Of a stretch of 64,000 bases of DNA, positions 25,001 through 35,231 are shown one piece after another. Origin of the DNA: CAVTYH01 sp963738835. Lineage in GTDB: Bacteria; Planctomycetota; Planctomycetia; Pirellulales; JADZDJ01. Under the pieces are notes generated by a model. It had not been told where the DNA came from and did not search any database. It worked only from the letters and a program-made list of their open reading frames with translations. The stretch lies in contig CAVTYH010000001.1 of NCBI GenBank assembly GCA_963738835.1, positions 1,364,001-1,428,000 of the forward strand, given 5' to 3'. Numbering within the stretch: position 1 is the first letter of the stretch; each line of letters begins with the position of its first letter. The translations under genes and the position numbers were made by a program.

Positions 25001-28000
25001 TAGGCACAGCCAGGTCAAAGCCACCATCTTTCGCAATCGGTCGGAATTGTAACTCCAATCGGTGACTACCCTGAGAAGACATTTCGAACGCGGTGCGCCG
25101 CGTTCGATCATCCCAATGAAAAGTTGCCGATTGCCCGTCGATGCGAGCTGCATCCGGAATCAGCACCGAGCCATCAGAACCGATGGGCAATGCAACAGTA
25201 ACATGGTCTCGTAATGAATCAACGTCGAACGTCGCCTGCCAGGCTTGGATCGCTGCTTGGCCCAAGTCTGCGCTCTTTCCAATGCGAGCGCGATATTCGG
25301 CGGTGGTGATGAGATACTCCGGAGGACCAAAACCAAATGTTGGGTTTAGCTTGTAGAGTGCGGCGTGGAATGATTCAGGCAAATAGTACAACCCACCGGT
25401 GGGCCTCTGGTCGGAATCGACGGGAATCAAGACTTGCCAAGGCCGAAGTCCCGGCGATTCGGGAATTGCCGGGACTTCATCGGCATGCACCAGCGTATAT
25501 CTGGCCGTCACAATCAGACCTATACAAGTTGCAATTTGAACTGATTTAGAAAGGCCGGACCGTAGCCCGTTTGGCATCTCCACAGTAATCACCACGCCCT
25601 TCGGAAGTCCTACCAACCAAACCAACAAGCGACCTGCGACATAGCCGAGCCATACGGCAGCCGTTAGCGACGCGACGGCTGTCGGAGCGAGCAAAGCAAT
25701 CGCAGTGAGCAGCGCCAACACGACGATGTCGGCTGCTGGTTGAATGCGGCCGATCCACCATCGCGACGCCGCCATTAAAACAAACATGCCCCACGACCAC
25801 GCGGTCAGCGATGCTTCGTCGGCAATCCACACTGATATCGATGCATCGCCAACATCATTGAATTGATAGGTGGTCCATTCTCCGAGATTCACCGAACTGA
25901 CGTCCGGTGTTATTTCATTGGCCTCCAGTCCGCTTGGCCCGAGCAATCTGTCACTCGTTTGTGAACCGTTGTGCCAGGGAGAAGCCTCGTAATTTTGGAG
26001 CGACGATGCATCGGAATCGGCCGACGACTTTTTGACAGCATCGTCGTTGCTTTGAGCAGAGGTCTCCCGACCGGCTTGCATAAGGACATCGGAGGCTGCC
26101 AGCGGGCCAAACAATCGTTTCGTCCACGGCACGATGACAGCTTGTGCGCCGCCTGACTCGGCATCGACCAGACAGCTACCCGGCGGAAGCTGCAAGGTCC
26201 ACCGGCGGCTCAAAATCGGCAAGTTGCACACAGGCCAGCTGGCAATCAGTTGACAGATCGTACCACTCGTCGAAGGCTCTTCTGTCCACTCGATCATGAC
26301 AGATGTGAAACGGGAGTTGCCTGAAAGTTCGATGTTCCAGATGCCGGCGGCGGAATCAATGTCATCAATGACCGAATGATTGTCGACCCATGCCCCCTTC
26401 AGCGACGCACCGGCAGGTGGAGTGAATCGAAGCTGCGTTGGTGCTACGATTTCAACGCGGCAGGTGAGTACTTGCTCAGTCGTTGTACGGTGATAGATCG
26501 ATTGCAATCGCTCTTGCCAAATCCAAGCGCGACTGTTGATGTCTGCCGCAGCGGAGGGAACAATCACCAGCGGCGGTTCCGCGGAAAGCAACGTATCCTC
26601 ATCAGGATTATAGCGAAATGCCGCCAACGCTGTACTGGTTTGGGCCACGAGTGATGCTTCGACTGGCAGAGCTTTGATTCGGCGACTGCTTCTCACTTCG
26701 GGGGGCGCTTCTCCACTGCTGCTGACTTGCACGATGCCCCGCTGAGAATCGGCTCCGATCAGCGAAGCAAGCGCGATTGGCGTTTCGCTTTGGAAAACGG
26801 TCCGGCGCGTAGCGAGGAGGGTAAACGGCGTGGAATGTGACGTCGGCAGAGTGACCTCCCAAGTATCGCCCCCAGCGGCTCGTGCAGCCGAATCCTCAAC
26901 CAGCCGTCGAGCTGAGAGGGCGCCTGCCTGCTCCCCCTCGATAGTCCATAACACCGGTGCAATGCGCGGCTGGGAGAAACGCACAGAAAGTCGGCCAATT
27001 TCTCTTCCTTTGGGCGAGATGAGGAAACGATACGATTCGGTCAAACGATCGTCGGCAACTAACATTTCACTTCGGATGTCTGCTTCGTACTGCGGTGCCT
27101 TGGCCGTAAGCGAAACAATTAACGGGCGAGCAAATTCGTCATTCACAAACATTAAGCCAGAAACGCCGCCGACAAAGAAATCCGCATCGTCGGGCGTCAG
27201 CGTATCTGGGTTGAGGCGGCGAAGGTTCTCATCGCCGCGCGCTTGCAATTGATATGGTTCGAGAGCCTGAACATGCACCAGCCGACGTATTGTCTGAATA
27301 TTGCTGAAACTGAGCATCGCCAGATCGTCGGCCCGAAAACTATCTCCCCAAGGCGCACGGCGACGGCGGCCGGTAACCGCCAACCTGAGTCCACGGCCGG
27401 GCACAATCGGTTTTGTCAGTCGGACTTTCAATTTTGCCGGCCGGCCTTGCGACGACTGCTGCGACCAATCGGCAATAAGTCCCGGCGGATTGCTTTCAAC
27501 GTTGTCGATAATCCATTGCCGTGCGATATCGGCCTCTAAGTTGAAGCAACTTCCTTCCGTCGCCGAGAACAGGGCCTCACAGTGGCCTAATCCTTCATTG
27601 GCGCGGAGCGTAATAGAAGTGCCGGTCGCGACGCTAATTTGTTCCTTGCGGCGAGCAAGGTTGACACTGATCGTCGGATCTTCATTAAAGAATTCGATGT
27701 CGCACGTCTTGCCGCTTGACGCGTTGCTTTCCAAGCCGGTATTCGTCTGCCGACAATCGATAAGATCAAGATCGTCCAATTCCAACGGCTGTTCAAAGGT
27801 CAACTTTGCGGTGCCTTGTTCCCATCGAGCGCCTGCAATCCGGATAAGTGGCAACCGAAGTTGCGTACCAGGTTCGGCAGGTGCGACCGCGGTGACGCGC
27901 AGCACGTTGCCACTTCCGCGAATCGGCTGCGGAAATTCAATAATAAACTCCTGTTTGCCTTTTGTCTCTGCCACAGTAGCAACCGGCGACAGTGAGATCG

Positions 28001-28930
28001 TTCCGAGGTGTGCCTGAACGGCCACGAGTGGTGAATCGACTTGGATTTTTACACGCCGCAACGGATGCGATCCGACATCGAGCGCAAACTCGGCGACAAG
28101 TTCCATTCCACGCGATGAGAATCGATAAGCCAGTGCCTGTCGAATTCGCTCATCAGCCGCTAGCTCAGATGCTTGTTTGACAACACTCAAGTCGACGTTG
28201 TTCACTCCGCCTAGCTCAACCCGCCATGTTCGCCCGGCCACGCTTTTTCGATCGAGGCTCGAAACAATGCCGTGGTCTGCGAGCAACATGCGATCGTCAG
28301 GCAGCGACACTTCGAGTACGCTTTTTGCACACGCCGGTAACATCAAATTGAAGCGAATCACGTCGTCTTGTTCTTGCCCGCCTCGTGAAGACCACTTGCA
28401 CGAGATATTTCCAGGGCGATCGATCACCGCGGCCAACCGACCAAACTGATCGTTGCCGACGATCGCCGTTTCCGACCGCAGACCGTTTTTGTTTGGCGGC
28501 ACAGCGTCCAACCACTTCACTTCGGTCAGCGACAATTTGCAACCGTCCAAAATGACAATCGACGACTTACCAGCGGTTTGATCAAAGGTCCAAACCGCTT
28601 GCCCAAGCAAATCTGCGCCAACAAGTTCCGCGGTGTAGCTGGCGTGGGCTAACCGCGCCGTGTTCGATCCATCGGGTCCGAGCGGCTCTCCAAGTAGCAG
28701 CGCCAAACGCTGCTCAAATTCTTCTGCAGCAATCGGCAGATAGCGCTCGCCAGGAATTCGTGGCCACTGTTCAGGCCGATCGGCTGGAACCATCACACGC
28801 TGAAACTTCAGCCGCTGCGCACTTTGTCGGATTGAGCAATCTTGGTCTCAGCAGAGTACGCAGAGGCGACCAGCAGTGTGCCAATTGCAATTGAGAGCAT
28901 ACACCCTTTGATTGTGGCGCTAAGCTGCAT
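22050..28930 (-). CDS. giant exported membrane protein, two tandem units (unit B + unit C)
   Basis: The main frame (28796-22050) codes 2248 residues. A better start is ATG 28930, which gives the signal peptide MQLSATIKGCMLSIAIGTLL followed by VASAYSA; the frame then shifts by one near 28825 into RLKFQRVMVPADRPEQWPRI. The protein reads as two homologous halves. Each starts with a 'VLIP/VMVPAD...YLP...F' block, continues as long beta-rich sequence and ends in a cluster of membrane helices. In unit B these are WGMFVLMAASRWWIG, VVLALLTAIALLAP and AVWLGYVAGRLLVWLVG, about residues 1010-1080. In unit C they are TLLAILVLSGSAALVFV and WFWLVPGWLGLAIIAASLYA at the C-terminus. An internal ATG at 25577 with a signal-like helix (KSVQIATCIGLIVTARYTLV) could be a separate start for unit C. 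The function is unknown. The stop codon of unit A lies 3 bp upstream of ATG 28930. Confidence 0.7.
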
Positions 28931-28933
28931 GGC

Positions 28934-31900
28934 TCACTCGTCATTCGGCTCCACCGCCGGAACATCAATGGGTGTAGGAGCCGACAAAGTCGACGCCGTG
29001 CCGACCAGTTCCCGTGGGCGAGATTTGCTCGTCGCTTTACTGCGGTCGATCACGGAATTAGATTTTCCGGTAACGACTACGCTCCGCACCCGGTGTCGCC
29101 CCATCATCCGGTGAAGCAACGCGGAAATCAAAGCCAACGCGATTCCTAGCACCGCCGCTTGCGAAAATAAGATGGCCGCGTCAGGCAACCAGGCGGCAAT
29201 CGCGAGCGAAACTACGCCAACCACAAACAGCGAGCCTGCCCGTCGGAACAGCGGAATATAAATCAGCAGAAGACCAATTCCCAGCACAAGCGCCGAGGCC
29301 ACCAACACAATTTGCCAGCGCACCGCGGTACGCGCGGTAAAGCTGGGCACATTGCCGGCAGCACTGAAAAGATATTGATTAGTCGCCGCAGGTGTCGCGG
29401 CATCGGTTGTTGCGCCGACCCACGATTCTAAATCCTGCTGACTCCAACTGGCGATCCGATCCCATGATACACCGGACCAAGTCCACTTAAACTCTGGAGT
29501 TAGCTCCTCGGGCAGCCGAATCAAGTGCTTATCGCGGAAGAACGAGCTGCCAATACATTCTCTGCACCCATACATTGCCGACAAACCGCGGCAATTCAAC
29601 GTCAATGACTGTCGGGTATTCAGGACCATTGGCAAATTGATAGCGAAGCTCCAGCACGTGGATCTGATTGCGATTTGCAGGAGGCAACTTGATGCTAATC
29701 GTGCCGGTGCGACTGATGCTCGGCGAAGGCGACAGCGGCTCGTGATCAATTCGCACTTCCAGCTCGTTTGGCGATACGCCAGGTGGCAGCCCAATTTCCA
29801 ACTCATCGGCCGAGCTACTGAATCGATATGCCGCGCTATCCTGACGGATGCTGCCAGAAATCCAGGTTTGCACCCACTCACGTTGCACGACGGTTGTACC
29901 TTGGGCGCGGCTGTCAGTTCCAGTGAAAGCCAAAGCAATATCGGAAGTAGCCTGTCCGGCGGCCAGACGCACACTGGGGCGGTCACCGGTGGATTCTTGA
30001 GGGTCGTCGATAATCGTCCACAACTCGTCGTGTGGCTGAAGGCGGGGAGCCAAGTCGCCAACGGCGGTGAGGTTGTTGCTGTTTAGAGATGCGCCTGAGG
30101 GCATTAGCAAGGGCACAGTAAGAAGCGAGCCGAACTCGCCGACTGGCGACTTTTGTATCAGCCGATATCGGGCCACAACTTCAAACGTGCCCAGTTGCGG
30201 GCTCGGCAACGGCACATCGACAGTTACAGTCGACGCTTCGGGGTCAACCGACTGTGGCAATGCCGGCGCCAGTGATTGCCCGTCGTATTCAAATTGCAAT
30301 TCGGTATCATAGAGCAGCGCGGCGGGAACATCGAGGGTGATGCTGTTGAGCGATTCGTGTTCGACTTTGTATCGGAATCGCTGTTCCATTCGGATTGCAT
30401 CGCGGCGAAGTTCCATACTACTCTCGACCGACACACTGACCGATTGCGGAATTCGTTCCAAGTCGGCTACCAGCACGGCTGGCAATTGTTCGGCGCGGTA
30501 AAATAGCGGCGGCTGTTGCTGAACCGGCAGCCTCATCCGAGGAGGCACGGTAATGTGGCTCAAACCTTGCGAGTCGGCATCGCGGGGACGCAATCGAACG
30601 TTGTCGGCCGGCAGAACAGCAAGGATAGCGGGCCCCACGACATCGGCCGTTGGCGCCGGTAATGGCAGATCGATTCGCCCAGCATTGGTTGGCAATTCGC
30701 GATGAGCCTTGAGCGTCAACTCTAATTCGCCGGTTGTCGGTTGTGTCAATTGAATCGTTGAGATGGCGCCGCTCGTCGCGGGAATTGCATCGACATCGAC
30801 AGCTCCAGTCGGTCGCAACTCATCAATCTCCCAACCTGGCATGGCGATATCGAGCGATGAAGCCTTCGCACCGCGGATCGCATATTTCAAGATCGCCTGC
30901 AAGCGCGCTTGATGGGCATCCACAAAACACTGGTATTCGGGCTCGACAATCACGCGAGTTTTTCGGGGAGCAACTCGTACAACGAGTGATGCCGGTTGCC
31001 CAAAATACTCGAAGCCTGCGATGACGGCTTTGTCGTGCAGCGCTTCGGCGGTTTCTTCAATCTGTCGCACTCGGCTCTGCTGGCCCCAAGCAATTTGCCA
31101 ATCGCCTTCGACGGCGACCGCAATTTGACCCGACTGTCGGTGTGGCAGTGCCTCGGCAACGATGAAACCAGCCAGCTCCAATGACTGATCGGGTTTTGTG
31201 ACGTCGTACGGCCGCTCCGCCTGCAAGTGCACTTCCACCGGCCCGACAGTGCGCTCCGGCAGTTGCACTTCGACGTCGCGCGATTCTGGCTTGCCGTTTG
31301 CGGTCAGCGTATAGCCAGTGGGCAGCGCACCGATTGTTGAAAGCTCTGTTTCGGGCGGCAGCTTGATGTGAAATTTATCGAACGAGGAACCGAGACTGCT
31401 AACCGTCAGACGGCAATCGAACTGCACATGGCGGCCATCGATTCGCGCTAGAATTTGGCCGGTTGCGTCGAGTGCGTTCAGCCGCGACTCTGGCATGCCG
31501 GTGTTCGACCGCCAAGCAAGTGTCAGCGGACCATCCATGCCAAGACAATTGATCTGTGCCCCTGCTCCGCCATCGGTCGATTTAACTTCAGCCAGCGCCG
31601 CACCTCGATGTCCGATCAATTCGATGGCCGGTTCCGGCACGCGAATTGTCAATTCCGACGCAGCAGCGCTTGGCGCATTCATCTCGATCTGACTTTGCCC
31701 GCCAATCGATTTTATGGGTGCGACAAACTTGAGTGAGATTTGTTGCTCTGAGCCGGGTTTGCCGCGCAACTGCGCGGTGTAGACACCGCTTTGACCATCG
31801 TATTGTAGGGTGTGCTCGGCAGATCCGTGAAAGTCGGTTGCATCACGCAGGACCGGACCGCCGCTCATTAGCGGAACGGTGACCCAATCGGCGGACTGAA

Positions 31901-32345
31901 TTTGGATTTTGTATTTGGCGGTGAGGTCCGCCACGTCGCCACGCACTTCGCCGTCAATCACCAACTGTTCGATGCCAAAGCCGGACGCCTCGCCACCACC
32001 CTCTTTAGAGGCCTTTTTTTGCTGGAAGTAATCGAGAATCTCTTCATACGAAAAACCTAACAACGGCACCAATCGGCCTTGTTTATCGCGAACATAATAA
32101 ACTGGCGGCTCTTCAGTTACTCTTGTCGATTTTGCAGCCTCAGTCGCCTGCGGAGCCTCTGATGATTGAGCCCGCAATTTACTCAGACCGGCGGTCGATG
32201 CGGGAGCGTCAGTAACATCCTCTTGCTGTGTCGCCCCCGTAGGTTCTTGTCCTTGCCCATGCGCAGCCTCAACAATTGCCGCAACCAGCAAAACGGCTGG
32301 GGCCGCAAAAGTAAGCCGTCGAACTCGTGAACCAAAGAGTTGCAA
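28934..32345 (-). CDS. large exported membrane protein, unit A of the giant-protein locus (frameshifted)
   Basis: The 5' frame (32345-29529) codes 938 residues. A signal peptide (RLTFAAPAVLLVAAIVEAAH) is followed by the distinctive PPVYYVRDKQGRLVPLLGFS, then beta-rich segments such as VTVPLMSGGPVLRDATDFHG. It stops after VQRMYWQLVLPR. The expected continuation KHLIRLPEELTPEFKWTWSG lies in another frame and runs to 28934. It includes four hydrophobic helices (IVLVASALVLGIGLLLIYI, LFVVGVVSLAIAAWL, LFSQAAVLGIALALISALL), ending in a basic and Pro-rich tail. The shift lies near 29530. The joined product has about 1137 residues, outside the cytoplasm with a C-terminal membrane anchor. Its beta region resembles unit C of the neighbouring gene. 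The function is unknown. Confidence 0.7.
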
Positions 32346-32495
32346 CGCGCGGGTGATCCTGGTTGGCGACCAAGAATCAGTTCAAGAACCAATTCCGGCG
32401 TTCGATGAGAAGTAGACGATAACGACTGAATTGCCGCTATTCGCGGCCAGCCCTCAGTTTACCCTACGCGGGTCCCAAAGCCAAAGCTATGGATC

Positions 32496-32539
32496 GTAGG
32501 AGGCGACTTCCGTCGCCGCCGTCAGCTGAAATTTCAGTC
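32496..32539. repeat. twin-hairpin repeat overlapping the rsfS stop codon
   Basis: GTAGGAGGCGACTTCCGTCG(CC) contains the stem GGCGAC/GTCGCC, followed by AGCTGAAATTTCAGT with the palindrome CTGAAATTTCAG. The rsfS stop codon (32536-32534) lies inside this palindrome. It belongs to the same kind as the elements at 12585 and 56877. Confidence 0.6.
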
Positions 32540-32956
32540 AGTTTTGGCAATCCGTGGACCTTGGGATGCCTGCCAATCGATTCGGCGGGCTCCGCTCCAC
32601 AGCTGCTCCAGCGAGTAATACTCGCGGGCCTGATCGTCGAAGAGGTGAATCACCACGTCGCCATAGTCTTGTAAGACCCATGTTCCGGCGGCATAACCTT
32701 CCAAGCCCATTCGTTTTTCGCCGAATTGCTCGACCAAAGTGTCGTCGATTTCTTCCGCAATTGCATGCAACTGCCGACGGCTTGTGCCAGTGACCAGCAG
32801 GAAAAAATCAAACACTGCCGTCATCTCGCGCAAATCGAGCAAGACGATGTTCTGCCCGCGGTTGTCGTGAGCTACCTGCGCTGCTGCCAAAGCGACCTTC
32901 AGGCTTCGTTCAGCCCGTCCGCCTTGGTCTGGCCGGCTTTTTGCAGGAATCGCCAA
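32534..32956 (-). CDS. rsfS: ribosome silencing factor RsfS (YbeB/Iojap family)
   Basis: A 140-residue protein. The core is NIVLLDLREMTAVFDFFLLV, TGTSRRQLHAIAEEIDD, and WVLQDYGDVVIHLFDDQAR followed by EYYSLEQLW, all diagnostic for the RsfS family. The factor binds L14 on the 50S subunit and blocks subunit joining during starvation. The N-terminal 20 residues (MAIPAKSRPDQGGRAERS) are a variable extension; the start could be further in. Its stop codon falls within a palindromic repeat. The neighbour nadD, often adjacent in other bacteria, is not here. Confidence 0.93.
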   Translation of the reverse strand: MAIPAKSRPDQGGRAERSLKVALAAAQVAHDNRGQNIVLLDLREMTAVFDFFLLVTGTSRRQLHAIAEEIDDTLVEQFGEKRMGLEGYAAGTWVLQDYGDVVIHLFDDQAREYYSLEQLWSGARRIDWQASQGPRIAKTD

Positions 32957-33139
32957 TGCTTGCTGGCCCCCTCAAATCAGAAACGAAACACTTCCACAAC
33001 CTGCGGCTTGTTAATGGTCAGTCTCCATTTTAAGCTGGCCACGAAATCAATCTAGTGGCTGATTTGGCGGAAGCGGCTAAAATGTCCACGTCACCCAATT
33101 TCGAGCACATTTTCCACCGTTGCCCAGGACTTTGCCGCC

Positions 33140-33610
33140 ATGAGCGATTGGATTGAACCCGACGAAAACGCTCCTGAATTCACGCTGCCCGCTGATGATG
33201 GCACGAAGCTCAAGCTTTCGTCGCTGCGCGGCAGCCCCGTCGTGCTGTACTTTTATCCCAAAGACGACACGCCGGGCTGCACAAAGGAAGCCTGTGCCTT
33301 CCGAGACCGCAGCCAGGAGTTGCAGAAGTTGGGTGCCAAGCTTCTGGGCGTCAGTGCCGATTCGGTCGAAAGTCACGTGAAATTCCGCGACAAATTCAAA
33401 CTCAATTTTCCGCTGCTGGCCGATGTCGATCACAAGGTCGCGGAAAAATACGGCGCGTGGCGCGAAAAGAACATGTACGGTAAAAAATCGATGGGCATTC
33501 AGCGGAGCACGTATTTGATTGATGCCAAAGGCAAGGTTGCCAAAGTGTGGAAAGCAGTCCAGGTCGATGGCCACGATGAAAAAGTGATCGAAGCGCTTAA
33601 AGCGTTTTGA
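33140..33610 (+). CDS. bcp: thioredoxin-dependent peroxiredoxin (Bcp type)
   Basis: A 156-residue 2-Cys atypical/1-Cys peroxiredoxin. It opens with the family start (LPADDGTKLKLSSLRGSPVV). The catalytic YPKDDTPGCTKEACAFRD has the peroxidatic Cys at residue 47 and the second Cys five residues later. GVSADSVESHVKFRDKFKL and GIQRSTYLIDAKGKVAKVW complete the fold. It reduces hydrogen peroxide and organic peroxides with thioredoxin as donor, probably TrxA coded at 8052. The ATG start and length match the family. Confidence 0.95.
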   Translation: MSDWIEPDENAPEFTLPADDGTKLKLSSLRGSPVVLYFYPKDDTPGCTKEACAFRDRSQELQKLGAKLLGVSADSVESHVKFRDKFKLNFPLLADVDHKVAEKYGAWREKNMYGKKSMGIQRSTYLIDAKGKVAKVWKAVQVDGHDEKVIEALKAF

Positions 33611-33645
33611 CCACCGTTCGAACGGCCCCCGATGGGCTAAGCGAT

Positions 33646-33972
33646 TTATCGTTCGATTTCCTCCAGCTCGGCCAACACCTCTTCGACATGCGCCAGCAGT
33701 TGTTTGGCGCGACTCAGTCCGCCGACATCCAATACGAAGTAAAACGCTTTGTCGTGATCGTCGAAAGCCGCGCCGTTGGTGTAGCGTTGGTAAAGTGTCT
33801 TCAATTCGTCGCCGGTGGGCAGCAAACGCAACGATTTCACCGGCACATCGGCTGCCACTCCAGATTCGTCGCTGCCGGACGATGCAGCAGTTGGCCGCTT
33901 GATCGCTTTCGCAGCCGGTTTGGCCTTCTGCGTCTTGTTGCGGCTGGAGCCAACCGTCTTCCGCTTTGCCAT
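33646..33972 (-). CDS. conserved small hypothetical protein with basic N-terminus
   Basis: 108 residues. The first 35 are Lys/Arg/Ala/Thr-rich (MAKRKTVGSSRNKTQKAKPA) and likely disordered or nucleic-acid-binding. The remainder (LPTGDELKTLYQRYTNGAAF, DKAFYFVLDVGGLSRAKQLL) has an orderly helical pattern ending in a Glu-rich helix. No named domain was recognised. It is convergent with bcp, the two stop codons being 35 bp apart. The upstream 300 bp contains no other gene. Confidence 0.65.
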   Translation of the reverse strand: MAKRKTVGSSRNKTQKAKPAAKAIKRPTAASSGSDESGVAADVPVKSLRLLPTGDELKTLYQRYTNGAAFDDHDKAFYFVLDVGGLSRAKQLLAHVEEVLAELEEIER

Positions 33973-34285
33973 GGATGCCTCTCCGTTGATTCGACCATGA
34001 TGCTACTTGTAATTCGCAGTATTTTATGGTTTCGATGCCTGCTCGGCGATGCCCCGGAAAATGATGAAAATCGGCTCGAAAACGTGTACTGAAGGAAGTT
34101 CGATGAATCGCATCTACCGCTAAATTTGCCGAAAAACCATGATCCGCTTTGCTTGCCGCTCGGCGGTCGATTATCCTATTAGTTGCACCACGGGCCGGAA
34201 ATAGAACGCCCAGTGTTGCGCAGAACAGGGTCCACCAGGCAGCAGCGACTCGGTTTGCCGAGTCATCATCACCGGGAATCATACC
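33973..34285. other. intergenic, divergent promoter region
   Basis: About 310 bp between two divergently read genes. No reading frame with a ribosome-binding site and no repeat was recognised. Promoters of both neighbours should be here. Confidence 0.35.
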
Positions 34286-35149
34286 ATGCATCGTTCTTTG
34301 CGTATCGCATCTGTCGCCGCCACCTTGGCGATTGTCACCTTTTCGGCCCTGTGGTTGCATGGCGCCGATCAAAAGGCCAGCGGCAAAACACCCAAGCCGG
34401 AAGCACAGACGATCGATCTGTTCGCCGGCATCGATAGCGGCGATCTGAAAGTGAAGTTCATCCCTAAGAACGATCGTGAAGCCCAAGTGTTGATCGAAAA
34501 CACCACCAAGCAGCCGCTCAGCGTGAAGTTGCCCGATGCGTTTGTTGGCGTGCCGGTGCTGGCGCAAATTGGCGGCGGTGTCGGCGGCGTCGGGCGACAG
34601 CGCAATCGTAACAATAATAATAACAATAACCAAAACCAGTCGGTCGGCGGCGGATTTGGCGGCGGCGGCGGCGGCTTCGGCGGCGGCGGCGGTTTCAATG
34701 TGGCTCCGGAAGCAGTCGGCAAGTTGAAACTCGCAACCGTGTGTCTGGAGCACGGCAAAGAAGACCCGAACGCGCGCATTCCCTACGAAATTCGCCCGGT
34801 CGAGTCGTATACCAAAGACGCCAACGTGCAGGCGCTGCTCACCATGCTGGGACAGGGCAATATCGATCAGCGGGCAGCCCAGGCCGCTGCCTGGCATTTC
34901 GCCAATGGCATGAGCTGGGAAGAATTGGCCACCAAGAAGATCCATCACTTGGGGGGCCGGGCCGACGAACAGTACTTCACCGCTGCTCAAATGCAAATGG
35001 CCACCCGAATTGCCGCTCAGGCCGACCTGCTCGCGAAAACGATGCCGGTCAAAGAGAAGGCAAAGTCGTACAATTTGGTCGATCCGTATTCGACTTCCTC
35101 CGATTCGCCAACAACTTCGAAGACCGCAGCAGACTTGAAATTGCAGTAA
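34286..35149 (+). CDS. secreted protein with Asn/Gly-rich low-complexity insert
   Basis: 287 residues. A signal peptide (RIASVAATLAIVTFSALWLH) is followed by a beta-rich domain (LKVKFIPKNDREAQVLIENT, PLSVKLPDAFVGVPVLAQIG). A low-complexity insert then covers residues ~105-138: an Asn/Gln run, then Gly-Gly-Phe repeats. The C-terminal domain has mostly helical sequence (NVQALLTMLGQGNIDQRAAQ, AAAWHFANGMSWEELATKKI). The same architecture is seen in planctomycete secreted proteins of unknown function. The low-complexity DNA (AATAATAAC and GGCGGC runs) is prone to length changes. The product is presumably extracytoplasmic. Confidence 0.75.
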   Translation: MHRSLRIASVAATLAIVTFSALWLHGADQKASGKTPKPEAQTIDLFAGIDSGDLKVKFIPKNDREAQVLIENTTKQPLSVKLPDAFVGVPVLAQIGGGVGGVGRQRNRNNNNNNNQNQSVGGGFGGGGGGFGGGGGFNVAPEAVGKLKLATVCLEHGKEDPNARIPYEIRPVESYTKDANVQALLTMLGQGNIDQRAAQAAAWHFANGMSWEELATKKIHHLGGRADEQYFTAAQMQMATRIAAQADLLAKTMPVKEKAKSYNLVDPYSTSSDSPTTSKTAADLKLQ

Positions 35150-35231
35150 CCGCGTGGTATCCGGGCTCCTGGTCGTTTGCCGCCCGATATACGCAGGCCC
35201 AAAGAAACTTAAAGACTCAAACACGTAGCTG

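Noticed and set aside
34600..34700. Tandem AAT/AAC and GGC/GGT runs, considered as a CRISPR-like or satellite repeat
   Set aside because: They are codon runs for Asn and Gly-Gly-Phe inside a secreted protein; no spacer structure. No CRISPR array was found anywhere in the window.
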